Origin: an uncultured bacterium
GTDB taxonomy: Bacteria; Planctomycetota; Phycisphaerae; Phycisphaerales; UBA1924
Direction of reading: 5' to 3'
Assembly: GCA_903834785.1 (NCBI GenBank)
Contig: CAILKP010000021.1
Span: 1 to 64,000, forward strand
DNA: 64,000 nt
Shown one piece after another: positions 11,861-19,674 of this stretch. How positions within the stretch are numbered: position 1 is the stretch's first letter; each line of letters opens with the position of its first letter. A program made the position numbers and the translations under genes. The notes below the pieces were generated by a model. It ran no database searches, was not told where the DNA came from, and saw only the letters and a list, made by a program, of their open reading frames with translations.

Positions 11861-11895
11861 AACGAAAAGGACCCCGGCGTGTGCCGGGGTCCTTT
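11861..11895 (-). terminator. Terminator of efp
   Basis: Perfect 13-bp stem, 11866-11878 with 11883-11895 (AAAGGACCCCGGC and its complement), tetraloop GTGT, followed on the minus strand by TTTTCGTT. It lies between the end of efp and the start of the glucosidase gene. Confidence 0.9.
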
Positions 11896-11941
11896 GGAAG
11901 CGGAGCGTGCTGGCCCGGCGCGGTGCCGGGGGAAGCGGGAG

Positions 11942-12505
11942 TTATTCCTTGGAGCGGCTCATGTAAGAGCCGTCGGCGGTGGAGATCTTGATCATCTCGC
12001 CCTCGCGGATGAAGTCGGGCAGGCGGGTCTTCAGGCCCGTCTCCATCACGGCTTCCTTCTGCACGCCGGTGGCCGTGACCTTCTGGGTCATGGGCGGGGT
12101 GGTCTCGGTGACCTTCAGGTCCACCGCGGCGGGGAGCTCGACGGCGATGATGCGGCCGTCGTACATGAGGCAGATGGTCTTGGCGTTCTCACGCAGGTAC
12201 ATGAGCGCATCGCCCAGGACACCCTCGCTGATGGTGTACTGCTCGTAGTTCTCGGTGTCCATGAACGTGCCGCCGGAGCCGTCCTTGAAGAGATACTCCA
12301 TCTCGCGGCGGTCGAGGTCGATGACCTCGACATCGTCGGACGAACCGAGACGCTTCTCGAGGATCTGGCCGGTCAGAACGTTGCGGTACTTGATCTGGAT
12401 GAACGCGCGGAGGTTGCCGGGGGTGCGGTGCTCGAAGTTGGTGATGACAAAGAGCTTGCCATCCATCTTGATGCCGTAGCCGGGACGAAGATCAGTCGCC
12501 TTCAT
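11942..12505 (-). CDS. efp: Translation elongation factor P
   Basis: 187 residues from the ATG at 12505, which has AGAGGT eight bases upstream; the frame stays open far upstream but that part is not EF-P. All three EF-P domains are present (KATDLRPG, RNVLTGQILEKRL, VLDLK-type strand, and the C-terminal IREGEMIKISTADGSYMSR). EF-P relieves ribosome stalling at polyproline. That fits a genome with several very Pro-rich proteins nearby. In the loop that reaches the peptidyl-transfer centre, HRTPGNLRAF has Asn31 where E. coli has the modified Lys34, so neither lysylation nor rhamnosylation can occur there. No modification gene (epmA, epmB, earP, ymfI) lies in the window. Confidence 0.95.
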   Translation of the reverse strand: MKATDLRPGYGIKMDGKLFVITNFEHRTPGNLRAFIQIKYRNVLTGQILEKRLGSSDDVEVIDLDRREMEYLFKDGSGGTFMDTENYEQYTISEGVLGDALMYLRENAKTICLMYDGRIIAVELPAAVDLKVTETTPPMTQKVTATGVQKEAVMETGLKTRLPDFIREGEMIKISTADGSYMSRSKE

Positions 12506-12824
12506 GAGCAGATACCTCTGTATGCAAGTCGTATGCGGACGGGGAGGGGGAAACGGGGTTGGACGGTGCCGACAAACCGGCCCGCGGCGAGGCCACGGGG
12601 ATCTGCAGGGCCGCCATGCTAGCAACACTGCCCGCCGGTGGCAAAAGTGAGGCCTTGCCGCGGGGTTGGGTACGGCCGCCCGGAGGCGGATTTGTGGCCG
12701 TGGCGGGGGCAGGAACGGGGCACAAAGGTCCGCTAATCGGATCGGGCGGCGGGGACTAGGCCGGTGGGGGGGTGAGGCGGGGTGAGGGGTGAGGGGGTGG
12801 GCCGGTCCCGTACCATGCGGGGCT
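12506..12824. other. Divergent promoter region between efp and mnmA
   Basis: About 320 bases without a gene. GTATGC occurs twice 11 bases apart (12520-12525 and 12531-12536), just upstream of the efp ribosome binding site. That spacing is one helical turn and could be a regulator site, but the evidence is thin. The part next to mnmA is G-rich. Confidence 0.4.
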
Positions 12825-14075
12825 GTGAACAAGGCCCGGCCCAAAGTGTTGCTTGCGATGTCCGGCGGCGTTGATTCGTCGGTCGCCGCGGCGTTGTTGC
12901 TGGAGCAGGGGTACGACGTGGTGGGCGTGTTCATGCGGCTGGGCTCGCCGGGCGAGACGCTCGATGAGCTGCAGGAGGTTGGAGGGGGTGGAGCGGGCGA
13001 GGCGGCGGCGTGTGACCCCAGGAAGATCAAGATCGGGCATCAGGGGTGCTGCTCGATCAACGATGCGGCGGATGCGCGGCTGGTGGCATCGCAGCTGGGG
13101 ATCCCGTTTTACGTTGTGAACTTCAAGAAGGACTTCGGGCGGATCATGGATTACTTCGCCGACGAGTACGCGGCGGGGCGCACGCCCAATCCGTGCGTGC
13201 GGTGCAACGACTGGCTGAAGTTCGGCAAGCTGCACGAGTACGCCAAGCAGATTGATGCGGACTTTGTGGCCAGCGGGCACTATGCCCGGGTGCGGCATGC
13301 GGGTGCGGAGGGCGCGGGCGGTGGTGGTGGTGCTGGTGCCGCGCTGCTGCGGGGGATTGATCTGGATAAGGATCAGTCGTATGTGCTGTTTGGTGTGCCG
13401 CGGGAGAAGCTGGCGTGCATGCTGCTGCCGATCGGCGGCTTGCGCAAGCCGGAGGTGCGGGCGATTGCCGAGAAGCACAAGCTGCCGGTGTTCAACAAGC
13501 CGGACAGTCAGGAGATCTGCTTCGTTCCGGACAACGACTACGCGGGGTTTATTGAGCGGCGGCGGCCGGAGATTGCCGCGGCGGGTGAGGGCGGCGCGGT
13601 GCTGGACCCGGCGGGCAAGCAGGTGGGCACGCACGGCGGGCAGCACCGGTTCACGATCGGCCAGCGGCGCGGGGTGGGCGTGGCGCTGGGGTACCCGATT
13701 TACGTGGTGGGCAAGGACCCGGAGGCCAACACGATCACGGTGGGGCCCAAGGAGATGCTGGAGACCTGCGCGTGCACGGCGGGTGAGGCCAACTGGCTGA
13801 TTGATGCCGCCAGCGAGCCCGCGCTGCCGCCGGCTGGGCAGTGGATGAAGTGCACGGCCCAGTACCGCTACAACAGCGACCCGGTGGAGGCCGAGGTGAG
13901 CGTGCTGGCCGAGCCGGCGGCGGCGGGGAGCACACCATCCGGCCGCACGGGCCGGTTTGCGGTGCGGTTCGCCCAGCCGCAGAGCGCGGTGACGCCGGGC
14001 CAGGCGATTGTGCTGTACAGCGGGGAGGTGGTGGTGGGGGGTGGGTGGATTGAAGGAGTGGGGAGGGAGAGGTGA
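12825..14075 (+). CDS. mnmA: tRNA-specific 2-thiouridylase
   Basis: 416 residues from the GTG at 12825; a longer frame from 12789 encodes an unrelated leader. MnmA adds sulfur to U34 of tRNA Lys, Glu and Gln. The PP-loop MSGGVDSSVAA, the catalytic PNPCVRCN (C124) and the second cysteine in SQEICFVPD (about C232) are present, as are DKDQSYVLFG and the TIGQRRGVGVA segment. Two Gly/Ala-rich insertions (about 46-56 and about 162-172) lengthen it compared with the usual 360-380 residues. It is transcribed divergently from efp and lies 85 bases before the dual-OB gene, on the same strand. Confidence 0.95.
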   Translation: MNKARPKVLLAMSGGVDSSVAAALLLEQGYDVVGVFMRLGSPGETLDELQEVGGGGAGEAAACDPRKIKIGHQGCCSINDAADARLVASQLGIPFYVVNFKKDFGRIMDYFADEYAAGRTPNPCVRCNDWLKFGKLHEYAKQIDADFVASGHYARVRHAGAEGAGGGGGAGAALLRGIDLDKDQSYVLFGVPREKLACMLLPIGGLRKPEVRAIAEKHKLPVFNKPDSQEICFVPDNDYAGFIERRRPEIAAAGEGGAVLDPAGKQVGTHGGQHRFTIGQRRGVGVALGYPIYVVGKDPEANTITVGPKEMLETCACTAGEANWLIDAASEPALPPAGQWMKCTAQYRYNSDPVEAEVSVLAEPAAAGSTPSGRTGRFAVRFAQPQSAVTPGQAIVLYSGEVVVGGGWIEGVGRER

Positions 14076-14160
14076 GTGGGGGGTGTGGTCGCGGCCGCGG
14101 AGAGATCGCGGTGCTAGTATCGGCGGGTGTCTGTTCGGGTTTAGGTATAGGAGGTGCACT

Positions 14161-14871
14161 GTGGAACTCAGGCGGTTGCTCGTGCTGGCAAACTCAATAA
14201 AGAAGGGGGGCCGGTGTGTCGCTGGAAGAGTGCTGGAACCTGGACCTGGACCGGGTAGGGCCTTGGAGTGGTTTCGCCCAGTCAGTGAGGTCGGGGAGGG
14301 CGAGTTGCTAATGGCCGACATGCGAGTGGCCGGGAAGGCCAAGCTCCTTCCCTTTGACGTCGTGCATGTGCCTGTATCCAAGCATGCCGGGAACGCGGGT
14401 CATCCTGAAGACTGGATTGTCACTGGTGGGCTATGGCAATACGAGCGCACGGCCGACGTCGCTCGAGTTGGTGCACTTTTGGAGCATCCGCAGGACCTTT
14501 GGCTCGAACCGAACTGCAAATCAGATCGCGTGACACCCTCGTTCGCCCGTTCACTTCCGAAACTCCAATCCTTGTACTTGATTCGACCGGATAATCTCCG
14601 CATTGTTCTCGGCCAAGAGCTTTCGTGGGACAGGAGCAAGACGAAGTGGGTGCGGCGTGCCCGGTTCGGATACCAAGGAGTTCAGTATGATTTCGGGATG
14701 ACGGACCCGGAGTTCACTGACCAGTTGCCAGTGAAGGCGCCTGAGGTCGGGCATCCATTCGTCGAGTTTCCAGCGTCCTTCGGAGATAGGTCCGTGCTTT
14801 GTGTAAGCCTGACGCCCCCGTTCAACGGTTGGCATTACAAGGTTGTCGCGACCGTCCTGGCCTTGCCATGA
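14161..14871 (+). CDS. Dual OB-fold domain protein (first gene of a DUF488 operon)
   Basis: 236 residues from the GTG at 14161, chosen because AGGAGGTG (14149-14156) sits four bases upstream. The order of motifs matches the family I know as dual OB domain-containing (DuOB): LVLANSIKKGGRCVAGRVL at the N-terminus, WFRPVS, LLPFDVVHVPV, EDWIV, an NCKSDRV turn, LYLIRPDNLRIV, KWVRRARFGYQGVQYDFGMT and a final VLCVSLTPPFNGWHYKVVA. The family is thought to bind nucleic acid or a nucleotide; its function is not established. Its stop overlaps the next gene's start (ATGA). Base composition is visibly less GC-rich than mnmA or nagB, suggesting acquisition by transfer. Confidence 0.65.
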   Translation: MELRRLLVLANSIKKGGRCVAGRVLEPGPGPGRALEWFRPVSEVGEGELLMADMRVAGKAKLLPFDVVHVPVSKHAGNAGHPEDWIVTGGLWQYERTADVARVGALLEHPQDLWLEPNCKSDRVTPSFARSLPKLQSLYLIRPDNLRIVLGQELSWDRSKTKWVRRARFGYQGVQYDFGMTDPEFTDQLPVKAPEVGHPFVEFPASFGDRSVLCVSLTPPFNGWHYKVVATVLALP

Positions 14872-15497
14872 ACACGCCAAAAATCGAACATCCTGTGCTC
14901 TTCACGATCGGGCATTCCGACCACGAGATGGCGGTCTTTCAGTCGCTGCTCGCCAGGCATGGTGTGACCGCGGTTGCTGATGTGCGGTCACAGCCATACA
15001 GCAGGTTTCACGGGCAGTTCAATCGTGAGTTGCTCGCCGAGGCGCTTCGAAAGGTCGGGGTGCAGTACGTGTTCATGGGGAATGAACTTGGAGCCCGCCG
15101 CGTCGAGCGTGAGAGTTATCGTGGCAGGCAGGCCAGGTATGACCTGATCGCGAAGCTCCCGGCGTTTCAGGAGGGCCTTACCCGGCTGCGGAAGGGCTCG
15201 CTTACGCACAGGATCGCCTTGATGTGTGCTGAGAAGGACCCGCTGACATGTCATCGGACCATTTTGATTTGCCGGCACCTTCGCGCGAGCGGGCTGGAGA
15301 TCATTCACATCCTTGAAGATGGAACAGCTGAGACACACGCGGAGGCGGAGTCCAGACTGTTGGAGTTGGCCGCGCCGCCCGGTGCACTATTCTGCCCGCG
15401 GGAGCAGTTGATCGAGCAGGCGTACGACGCGCAGGCCGAAGAGATCGCGTTTACCGAGAGCGATGAATCGGCCGGAAACAAAGAGGTGATCCGATGA
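14868..15497 (+). CDS. DUF488 family protein (long copy)
   Basis: 209 residues from the ATG at 14868, which overlaps the dual-OB stop by four bases. The DUF488 pattern is complete: LFTIGHSDHEM, TAVADVRSQPYSRFHGQFN, VQYVFMGNELGAR, and MCAEKDPLTCHRTILI with the paired cysteines and histidine, then EIIHILEDG. A helical C-terminal extension (about 150-209) follows the domain. DUF488 proteins have no agreed biochemical role; the conserved Asp/Arg and Cys-x(8)-Cys-His residues look like an active or metal-binding site. The stop overlaps the next start (ATGA at 15494-15497), so the three genes are translationally coupled. Confidence 0.85.
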   Translation: MNTPKIEHPVLFTIGHSDHEMAVFQSLLARHGVTAVADVRSQPYSRFHGQFNRELLAEALRKVGVQYVFMGNELGARRVERESYRGRQARYDLIAKLPAFQEGLTRLRKGSLTHRIALMCAEKDPLTCHRTILICRHLRASGLEIIHILEDGTAETHAEAESRLLELAAPPGALFCPREQLIEQAYDAQAEEIAFTESDESAGNKEVIR

Positions 15498-15937
15498 GCC
15501 TGCAGGCATTTACAATCGGATTTGCTGAGACCTCTGCCGAACGTTTCTTTTCCCTGCTCAGGGCATCTGGTGCCAAGCGGGTGCTGGACGTGCGGCTGAA
15601 CAACACGTCGCAACTGGCAGGATTCTCGAAGCGTGATGATCTGAAGTACTTCCTGCGTGAGGTGTGTGGTATCGAGTATCTCCACATTCCTGAGCTTGCG
15701 CCGACACAGGAGATGCTTGACGCATTCAAGAAGCATAAGGGAGACTGGTCTGTCTACGAGCAGGAGTTTACCAATCTGATGGTCAAGCGGGCCATCGAGA
15801 AGAGCGTGCCTCGCGACGTGATTGATCAGGGATGCCTGCTGTGCAGTGAAAAGAAGCCGCATCACTGTCATCGGCGGCTGGTGACGGAGTATCTGCAGCG
15901 ACAGTGGGGTGACCTGGATACGAAGCACTTGCTTTGA
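15494..15937 (+). CDS. DUF488 family protein (short copy)
   Basis: 147 residues. This is a second, divergent DUF488 domain in the same operon: TIGFAETSAERFFSLL, RVLDVRLNNTSQLAGFSK, LKYFLREVCGIEYLHIPELAPT and LLCSEKKPHHCHRRLVTEYL. It keeps the CxEKxPxxCHR signature of its neighbour but lacks the C-terminal extension. The two copies share only motifs, so the pair is an old divergence (perhaps two subunits of one complex), not a recent tandem copy. A hairpin at 16003-16032 ends the operon. Confidence 0.85.
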   Translation: MSLQAFTIGFAETSAERFFSLLRASGAKRVLDVRLNNTSQLAGFSKRDDLKYFLREVCGIEYLHIPELAPTQEMLDAFKKHKGDWSVYEQEFTNLMVKRAIEKSVPRDVIDQGCLLCSEKKPHHCHRRLVTEYLQRQWGDLDTKHLL

Positions 15938-15993
15938 CCGGAGCTTGCGCTTTGTGCTGCAGCGTCTGTGGCTGCGGAGGTATCTACGTTCAG

Positions 15994-16032
15994 CGAAGAA
16001 CAACAACAGCCACCCGCGGGGGTGGCTGTTGT
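15994..16032. terminator. Bidirectional terminator between the DUF488 operon and nagB
   Basis: Perfect 13-bp stem (16003-16015 with 16020-16032, ACAACAGCCACCC and complement), loop GCGG. The minus side continues TGTTGTTCTTCG, so it serves the leftward nagB gene best and may also stop the DUF488 operon. Confidence 0.75.
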
Positions 16033-16069
16033 GCTTGGGTGCGTGATTGGGGGTCAGAGTCGCGGCGGC

Positions 16070-18205
16070 TCAGCGCTTCTTGCTGGCGGCCTTGGACTTG
16101 GCCTTGCTCTTGAGGGCGGTGTCGAGGTCTTTCCAGCGGACGAAGCCTTCGACGGCCTGGTACTCGGGGAGGCCGAGCTTGTCGTAGAGCTCGGCGGTGT
16201 TGCGGTTGCGGTCCTCGGCGCGCTGCCAGAACTCGCGGGGGTCGCTGGGGCCGGGGAAGAGCGCGCTGTCCTTCTGGCTTTCGTGCTTGAAGATGGCGAT
16301 GCGCTTGCGGGCGACTTCGTTGGGTGCCAGGGGGACGGCCATTTCGATTTCGTCAACATCCCACTCGGCCCAGGCGCCGCGGTAGAGCCAGACGTCGCAC
16401 TGCTTCATCCACTTGCGGTCGGTCAGGCCGCGGAGGGCGGCGAAGATGGCCGCCAGGCAGACGCGGTGGGTGCCGTGCGGGTCAGACAGGTCGCCGGCGG
16501 CGTAGATCTGGTGGGGCTGGATCTCTTCGAGGAGCTTGGTGATGATGTCGACATCGGCCTGGGAGAGCGGCTTCTTCTTGACGCGGCCGGTCTCGTAGAA
16601 GGGCATGTCCAGGAAGTGGATGCGATCGGGCTTGACGCCGGAGTAGCGGGCGGCAGCGCGGGCCTCGGTGCGGCGGATGAGGCCCTTGATTTTCTGGAGC
16701 TCGGGGGTGTCGACCTCGCCGGGCTCCTTGTCGGTCACGAAGTTGGCCACGTGCTGCTCGATCTTCTTGACGTCCTTGGCGGCGAGCTTGAACTCGCGGC
16801 AGAACTCGCTGACGAAGTCGGCGTGGCGGATGGCGGCCTCGTCCCAGACGGCGATGTTGCCGCTGGTCTGATAGGCGACGTGGACCTCGTGGCCCTGGTC
16901 GCAGAGGCGGATGAAGGTGCCGCCCATGGAGATGACATCGTCATCGGGGTGGGGGGAGAAGACGACGACGCGCTTGGGGAACTGGCCCGCGGCGTGGACA
17001 TCGGTCGTGCGTGAGTGGGCGGTTTCCTTGCTCTTGGGCCTGCCGCCGGGCCAGCCGGTGATGGTGCGGCGGAGGGACTCGAAGACGTCGATGTTGATCT
17101 CGTATGCGCCGCCCTGGCGGGTGGAGACGAGCTGCTGGAGGCCGTGCTCGTTGTAGTCCTCGTTGGTGAGCTTGAGGATGGGCTTGGACAGTGAGCGGGC
17201 GAGCCAGAGGACGGCCTTCTTGGTGGTGCGGGTGTCCCAGGTGAGGCCGAAATCCTCGACGCTGCCGAGCAGCCAGGGGGTTTTGACGCGGGTGAGCTCT
17301 GCCGCGGCGGCGGGGTCGAGCATGAAGCGGGCCGAGGGGTGCTCCTGAAGGAAGCTGGCGGAGACCTGCTGGCTGACGGCGCCTTCGACGGCGCGCTTGA
17401 CGATGTTGGCCTTGTGCTCACCGAAGGCCATGAGCAGGAGCTTGCGGGCCGAGAGGATGGAGCCGACGCCCATGGTGATGGCGCGGCTGGGGACGTTCCA
17501 CTCGCCGAAGAAGTCGCTCGACGCATCCATGCGGGTGACGTGGTCGAGGGTGATCAGGCGGGTGCGGCTGTCGCGCGCCGAGCCGGGCTCGTTGAAGCCG
17601 ACGTGGCCGGTGCGGCCGATGCCCAGGATCTGGATGTCGATGCCGCCGGCGGCTTCGATGGCCTTCTCGTAGCGCTTGCAGTAGTCGTCGACCTCGTTCT
17701 GGGGCACGGTGCCGTCGGGGACGTGGATGTTCTCAGGCTTGATGTTGACCAGGTCGAAGAGGTGCTCGCGCATGAAGCGGCGGTAGCTCTGCAGCGCGCC
17801 GGGCTCCATGGGCCAGTACTCGTCGAGGTTGAAGGTGATGACGTTGGCGAAGGAGAGGCCGTCTTCCTTGTGCAGGCGGACGAGTTCCTCGTAGACGCCC
17901 TGCGGCGTGGAGCCGGTGGCCAGGCCGAGGACGGCCATCTGGCGGCGGGCGGCCTTGGTGCGGATGAGCTCGGCGATTTCGTGGGCGACGGCGCGGCTGG
18001 CGTCGGAACTGGTCTCGAAGATCGTGACGGGGATCTTCTCGATGTGTGCCGCCAGCGGGTGGGGGCCGACGCCGGCGGGGCCGTGCGGCTTACCGGCGGG
18101 CTTGGTGGTGCCGGCGAGCTTGGCAGCGCCGGCGGTGCCGACGTGAAAGCCGTTGCGGCTGGCGGCGGTTTTCGGTGAGGTGCGAGCGGTGGCGGGACGG
18201 GCCAT
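16070..18205 (-). CDS. nagB: Glucosamine-6-phosphate deaminase fused to a PIG-L deacetylase domain
   Basis: 711 residues with two catalytic domains. An Ala/Pro-rich leader (1-50) precedes a NagB domain (about 57-330) with GLATGSTPQGVYEEL, FNLDEYWPM and the catalytic GIGRTGHVGFNEPG. A linker leads to a PIG-L domain (about 405-620) with FSPHPDDDVISMGGT and AAGDLSDPHGTHRVC. NagB converts glucosamine-6-phosphate to fructose-6-phosphate and ammonia; PIG-L enzymes remove acetyl groups from GlcNAc-type sugars, so one chain could carry out deacetylation and deamination. A Lys-rich tail ends it. The fusion is known in Bacteroidetes and planctomycetes. A TTCTAGAA element lies 51 bases upstream of the start. 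Confidence 0.93.
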   Translation of the reverse strand: MARPATARTSPKTAASRNGFHVGTAGAAKLAGTTKPAGKPHGPAGVGPHPLAAHIEKIPVTIFETSSDASRAVAHEIAELIRTKAARRQMAVLGLATGSTPQGVYEELVRLHKEDGLSFANVITFNLDEYWPMEPGALQSYRRFMREHLFDLVNIKPENIHVPDGTVPQNEVDDYCKRYEKAIEAAGGIDIQILGIGRTGHVGFNEPGSARDSRTRLITLDHVTRMDASSDFFGEWNVPSRAITMGVGSILSARKLLLMAFGEHKANIVKRAVEGAVSQQVSASFLQEHPSARFMLDPAAAAELTRVKTPWLLGSVEDFGLTWDTRTTKKAVLWLARSLSKPILKLTNEDYNEHGLQQLVSTRQGGAYEINIDVFESLRRTITGWPGGRPKSKETAHSRTTDVHAAGQFPKRVVVFSPHPDDDVISMGGTFIRLCDQGHEVHVAYQTSGNIAVWDEAAIRHADFVSEFCREFKLAAKDVKKIEQHVANFVTDKEPGEVDTPELQKIKGLIRRTEARAAARYSGVKPDRIHFLDMPFYETGRVKKKPLSQADVDIITKLLEEIQPHQIYAAGDLSDPHGTHRVCLAAIFAALRGLTDRKWMKQCDVWLYRGAWAEWDVDEIEMAVPLAPNEVARKRIAIFKHESQKDSALFPGPSDPREFWQRAEDRNRNTAELYDKLGLPEYQAVEGFVRWKDLDTALKSKAKSKAASKKR

Positions 18206-18256
18206 GAGGACTCCTGCGGGGCGATGAAATCGGCGGGGTCGACGCCGGGAGAGGGG

Positions 18257-18277
18257 CGTGCTGCAAATATTCTAGAA
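18257..18277 (-). promoter_or_regulatory. Candidate operator or promoter element upstream of nagB
   Basis: Read on the minus strand, this site begins TTCTAGAATATTTGCAGC. It agrees with 19561-19581 at 18 of 21 bases and has the same orientation relative to the downstream gene. TTCTAGAA is a palindrome. TAGAAT within it could also act as a -10 box, but no -35 match is seen at a suitable distance. A local amino-sugar repressor site is the simplest reading. Confidence 0.55.
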
Positions 18278-18376
18278 CTATTGCGCGGCCATCGGCCACT
18301 GGGCGGTGGGGGAGATTGTTCGCCTGATTGGAGGGCGGGGGGGCCGGAATTCTCGGCCTTGGGTGGTAAGAGGGGC

Positions 18377-18413
18377 AAAAAGACAGCCGCCTCCCGGAGG
18401 GTGGGAGGCGGCT
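18377..18413 (-). terminator. Terminator of the Gfo/Idh/MocA gene
   Basis: AGCCGCCTCCC (18385-18395) pairs perfectly with 18403-18413 around a 7-base loop; the minus strand continues TGTCTTTTTG. Confidence 0.88.
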
Positions 18414-18447
18414 GGAGGGGGGTTGGATTGGCTTTCGGGTGGGCGGC

Positions 18448-19452
18448 TTACTTGCCCATCTTGGCGGCCTTGTCGCCCAGGGTGGCGGCGGCCAGGCCGT
18501 CGGCGAAGGTGGCCAGGGAGGTCTTGGCCTTGTTCTGGACGGCATCGGCGAAGGCGACGAGCTGCTTGGTGAAGCGGACGCCGTGGGACTCGATGGCGAT
18601 GGTCTCGGCCTTGCCGACGAGGTCCTTGAAGATGATCTCTTCGGGCTTCTCGTAGTCGTAGAAGAGGGTGCCGCCGTCGCCTTCGAGGGTGAGGGTGAAG
18701 CGGCTGGTCTCGGCCCAGCCCGAGAGGATGACGGCGGCGGTGCCGGCGTTGATGTTGGGGCCGTTCTTCTTGGCACCCTTGAGCAGGACGGTGGCGGCGG
18801 TCTCGGTGCGGCCCTTCCACTTGTAGTCGAAGATGGAGCCGGCGACCTTGGACGGGCCGATGAAGAAGCTCAGGAGGTCAAGCGAGTGGCTGCCCATGTC
18901 CAGGAACGCGCCGCCGCCGGCCTTCTTGGGGTCGCTGAACCACTTGTCCTTGTGGCCGGGCAGGTCGCAGGCGAAGGCGTTCTCGATGCGGACGAGGCGG
19001 CCGATGCGGCCCTTGGCCACGTGCTCTTTGAGGGTGACGACGGCGGGGGCGAAGCGGTGGCAGTAGGCCACGAACATCGGCAGCTTCTTGTTCTTGGCGG
19101 CCAGGGAGGCGAGCTTCTTGGCGCCGGCGAGGGTGTGGGCGATGGGCTTTTCCATCAGCACGGGGACCTTGGCCTTGACCAGGGCGGAGACGATGTCGAT
19201 GCGGATGGACGGGGGGGTGGCGACGACGGCACCGTGGAAGGTGACGGTGCCTGCCTTGTGGGCCTTGAGCAGTTCGGCCACGGTGGCGAAGGCCTGGGCA
19301 CCGTGCTCGGCGGCGAGCTTGGCGGCGGCCTCGACGTTGGGGTCAACAACGGCGGTGATGACGACGCGGCCGGCGGAGGCCTTGGCGGCACCGGAGTGGG
19401 CGCCGGAGATACCACCGGCACCGATGATTGCGATCTGGAAGATTTTGGACAT
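18448..19452 (-). CDS. Gfo/Idh/MocA family NAD(P)-dependent sugar oxidoreductase
   Basis: 334 residues, usual length for the family. The Rossmann motif IGAGGISGAH is at the N-terminus, VVATPPS and VLMEKPIAHT follow (EKP is the family's catalytic-site lysine motif), and GGGAFLDMGSHSLDLLSFF matches the second conserved block. There is no Tat or Sec signal, so it is cytoplasmic. The likely substrate is a sugar or sugar acid. Its place between nagB-PIG-L and a secreted glycoside hydrolase suggests amino-sugar or glycan breakdown. It starts about 110 bases from the shared TTCTAGAA element and is divergent from the GHL10 gene. Confidence 0.9.
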   Translation of the reverse strand: MSKIFQIAIIGAGGISGAHSGAAKASAGRVVITAVVDPNVEAAAKLAAEHGAQAFATVAELLKAHKAGTVTFHGAVVATPPSIRIDIVSALVKAKVPVLMEKPIAHTLAGAKKLASLAAKNKKLPMFVAYCHRFAPAVVTLKEHVAKGRIGRLVRIENAFACDLPGHKDKWFSDPKKAGGGAFLDMGSHSLDLLSFFIGPSKVAGSIFDYKWKGRTETAATVLLKGAKKNGPNINAGTAAVILSGWAETSRFTLTLEGDGGTLFYDYEKPEEIIFKDLVGKAETIAIESHGVRFTKQLVAFADAVQNKAKTSLATFADGLAAATLGDKAAKMGK

Positions 19453-19560
19453 GGTCAGATTCCTAGCGATTGTCCGGTCAAGTCGAGTTGGCTGCCGGCG
19501 GTCATCCTCTTGGTCTGAGCGGGGGCCATCCCCGGTCAGCGAGGGGGGAATAGGTTAGAC

Positions 19561-19581
19561 TTCTAGAATCTTTGCGGCAGG
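19561..19581 (+). promoter_or_regulatory. Second copy of the nagB-type operator element
   Basis: The site begins TTCTAGAATCTTTGCGGC, matching the nagB element at 18 of 21 positions. It lies in the divergent region between the oxidoreductase and the GHL10 hydrolase, 93 bases before the latter's ATG. An overlapping inverted repeat, TCTTTGCG (19569-19576) and CGCAAAGA (19593-19600), adds to the case for a regulator-binding region. Confidence 0.6.
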
Positions 19582-19674
19582 TCAATGTCTGACGCAAAGA
19601 AGAGCGGATCGTGACTTGCCCAGATTCCCAGTTCTTTCTGTGAGCACCCCCACCCCGTTTTGAGGAATATTCCA

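Noticed and set aside
12506-13030. Upstream in-frame extension of efp
   Set aside because: The extension is Pro/Arg-rich and antisense to mnmA; EF-P starts naturally at the ATG at 12505 with a ribosome binding site.
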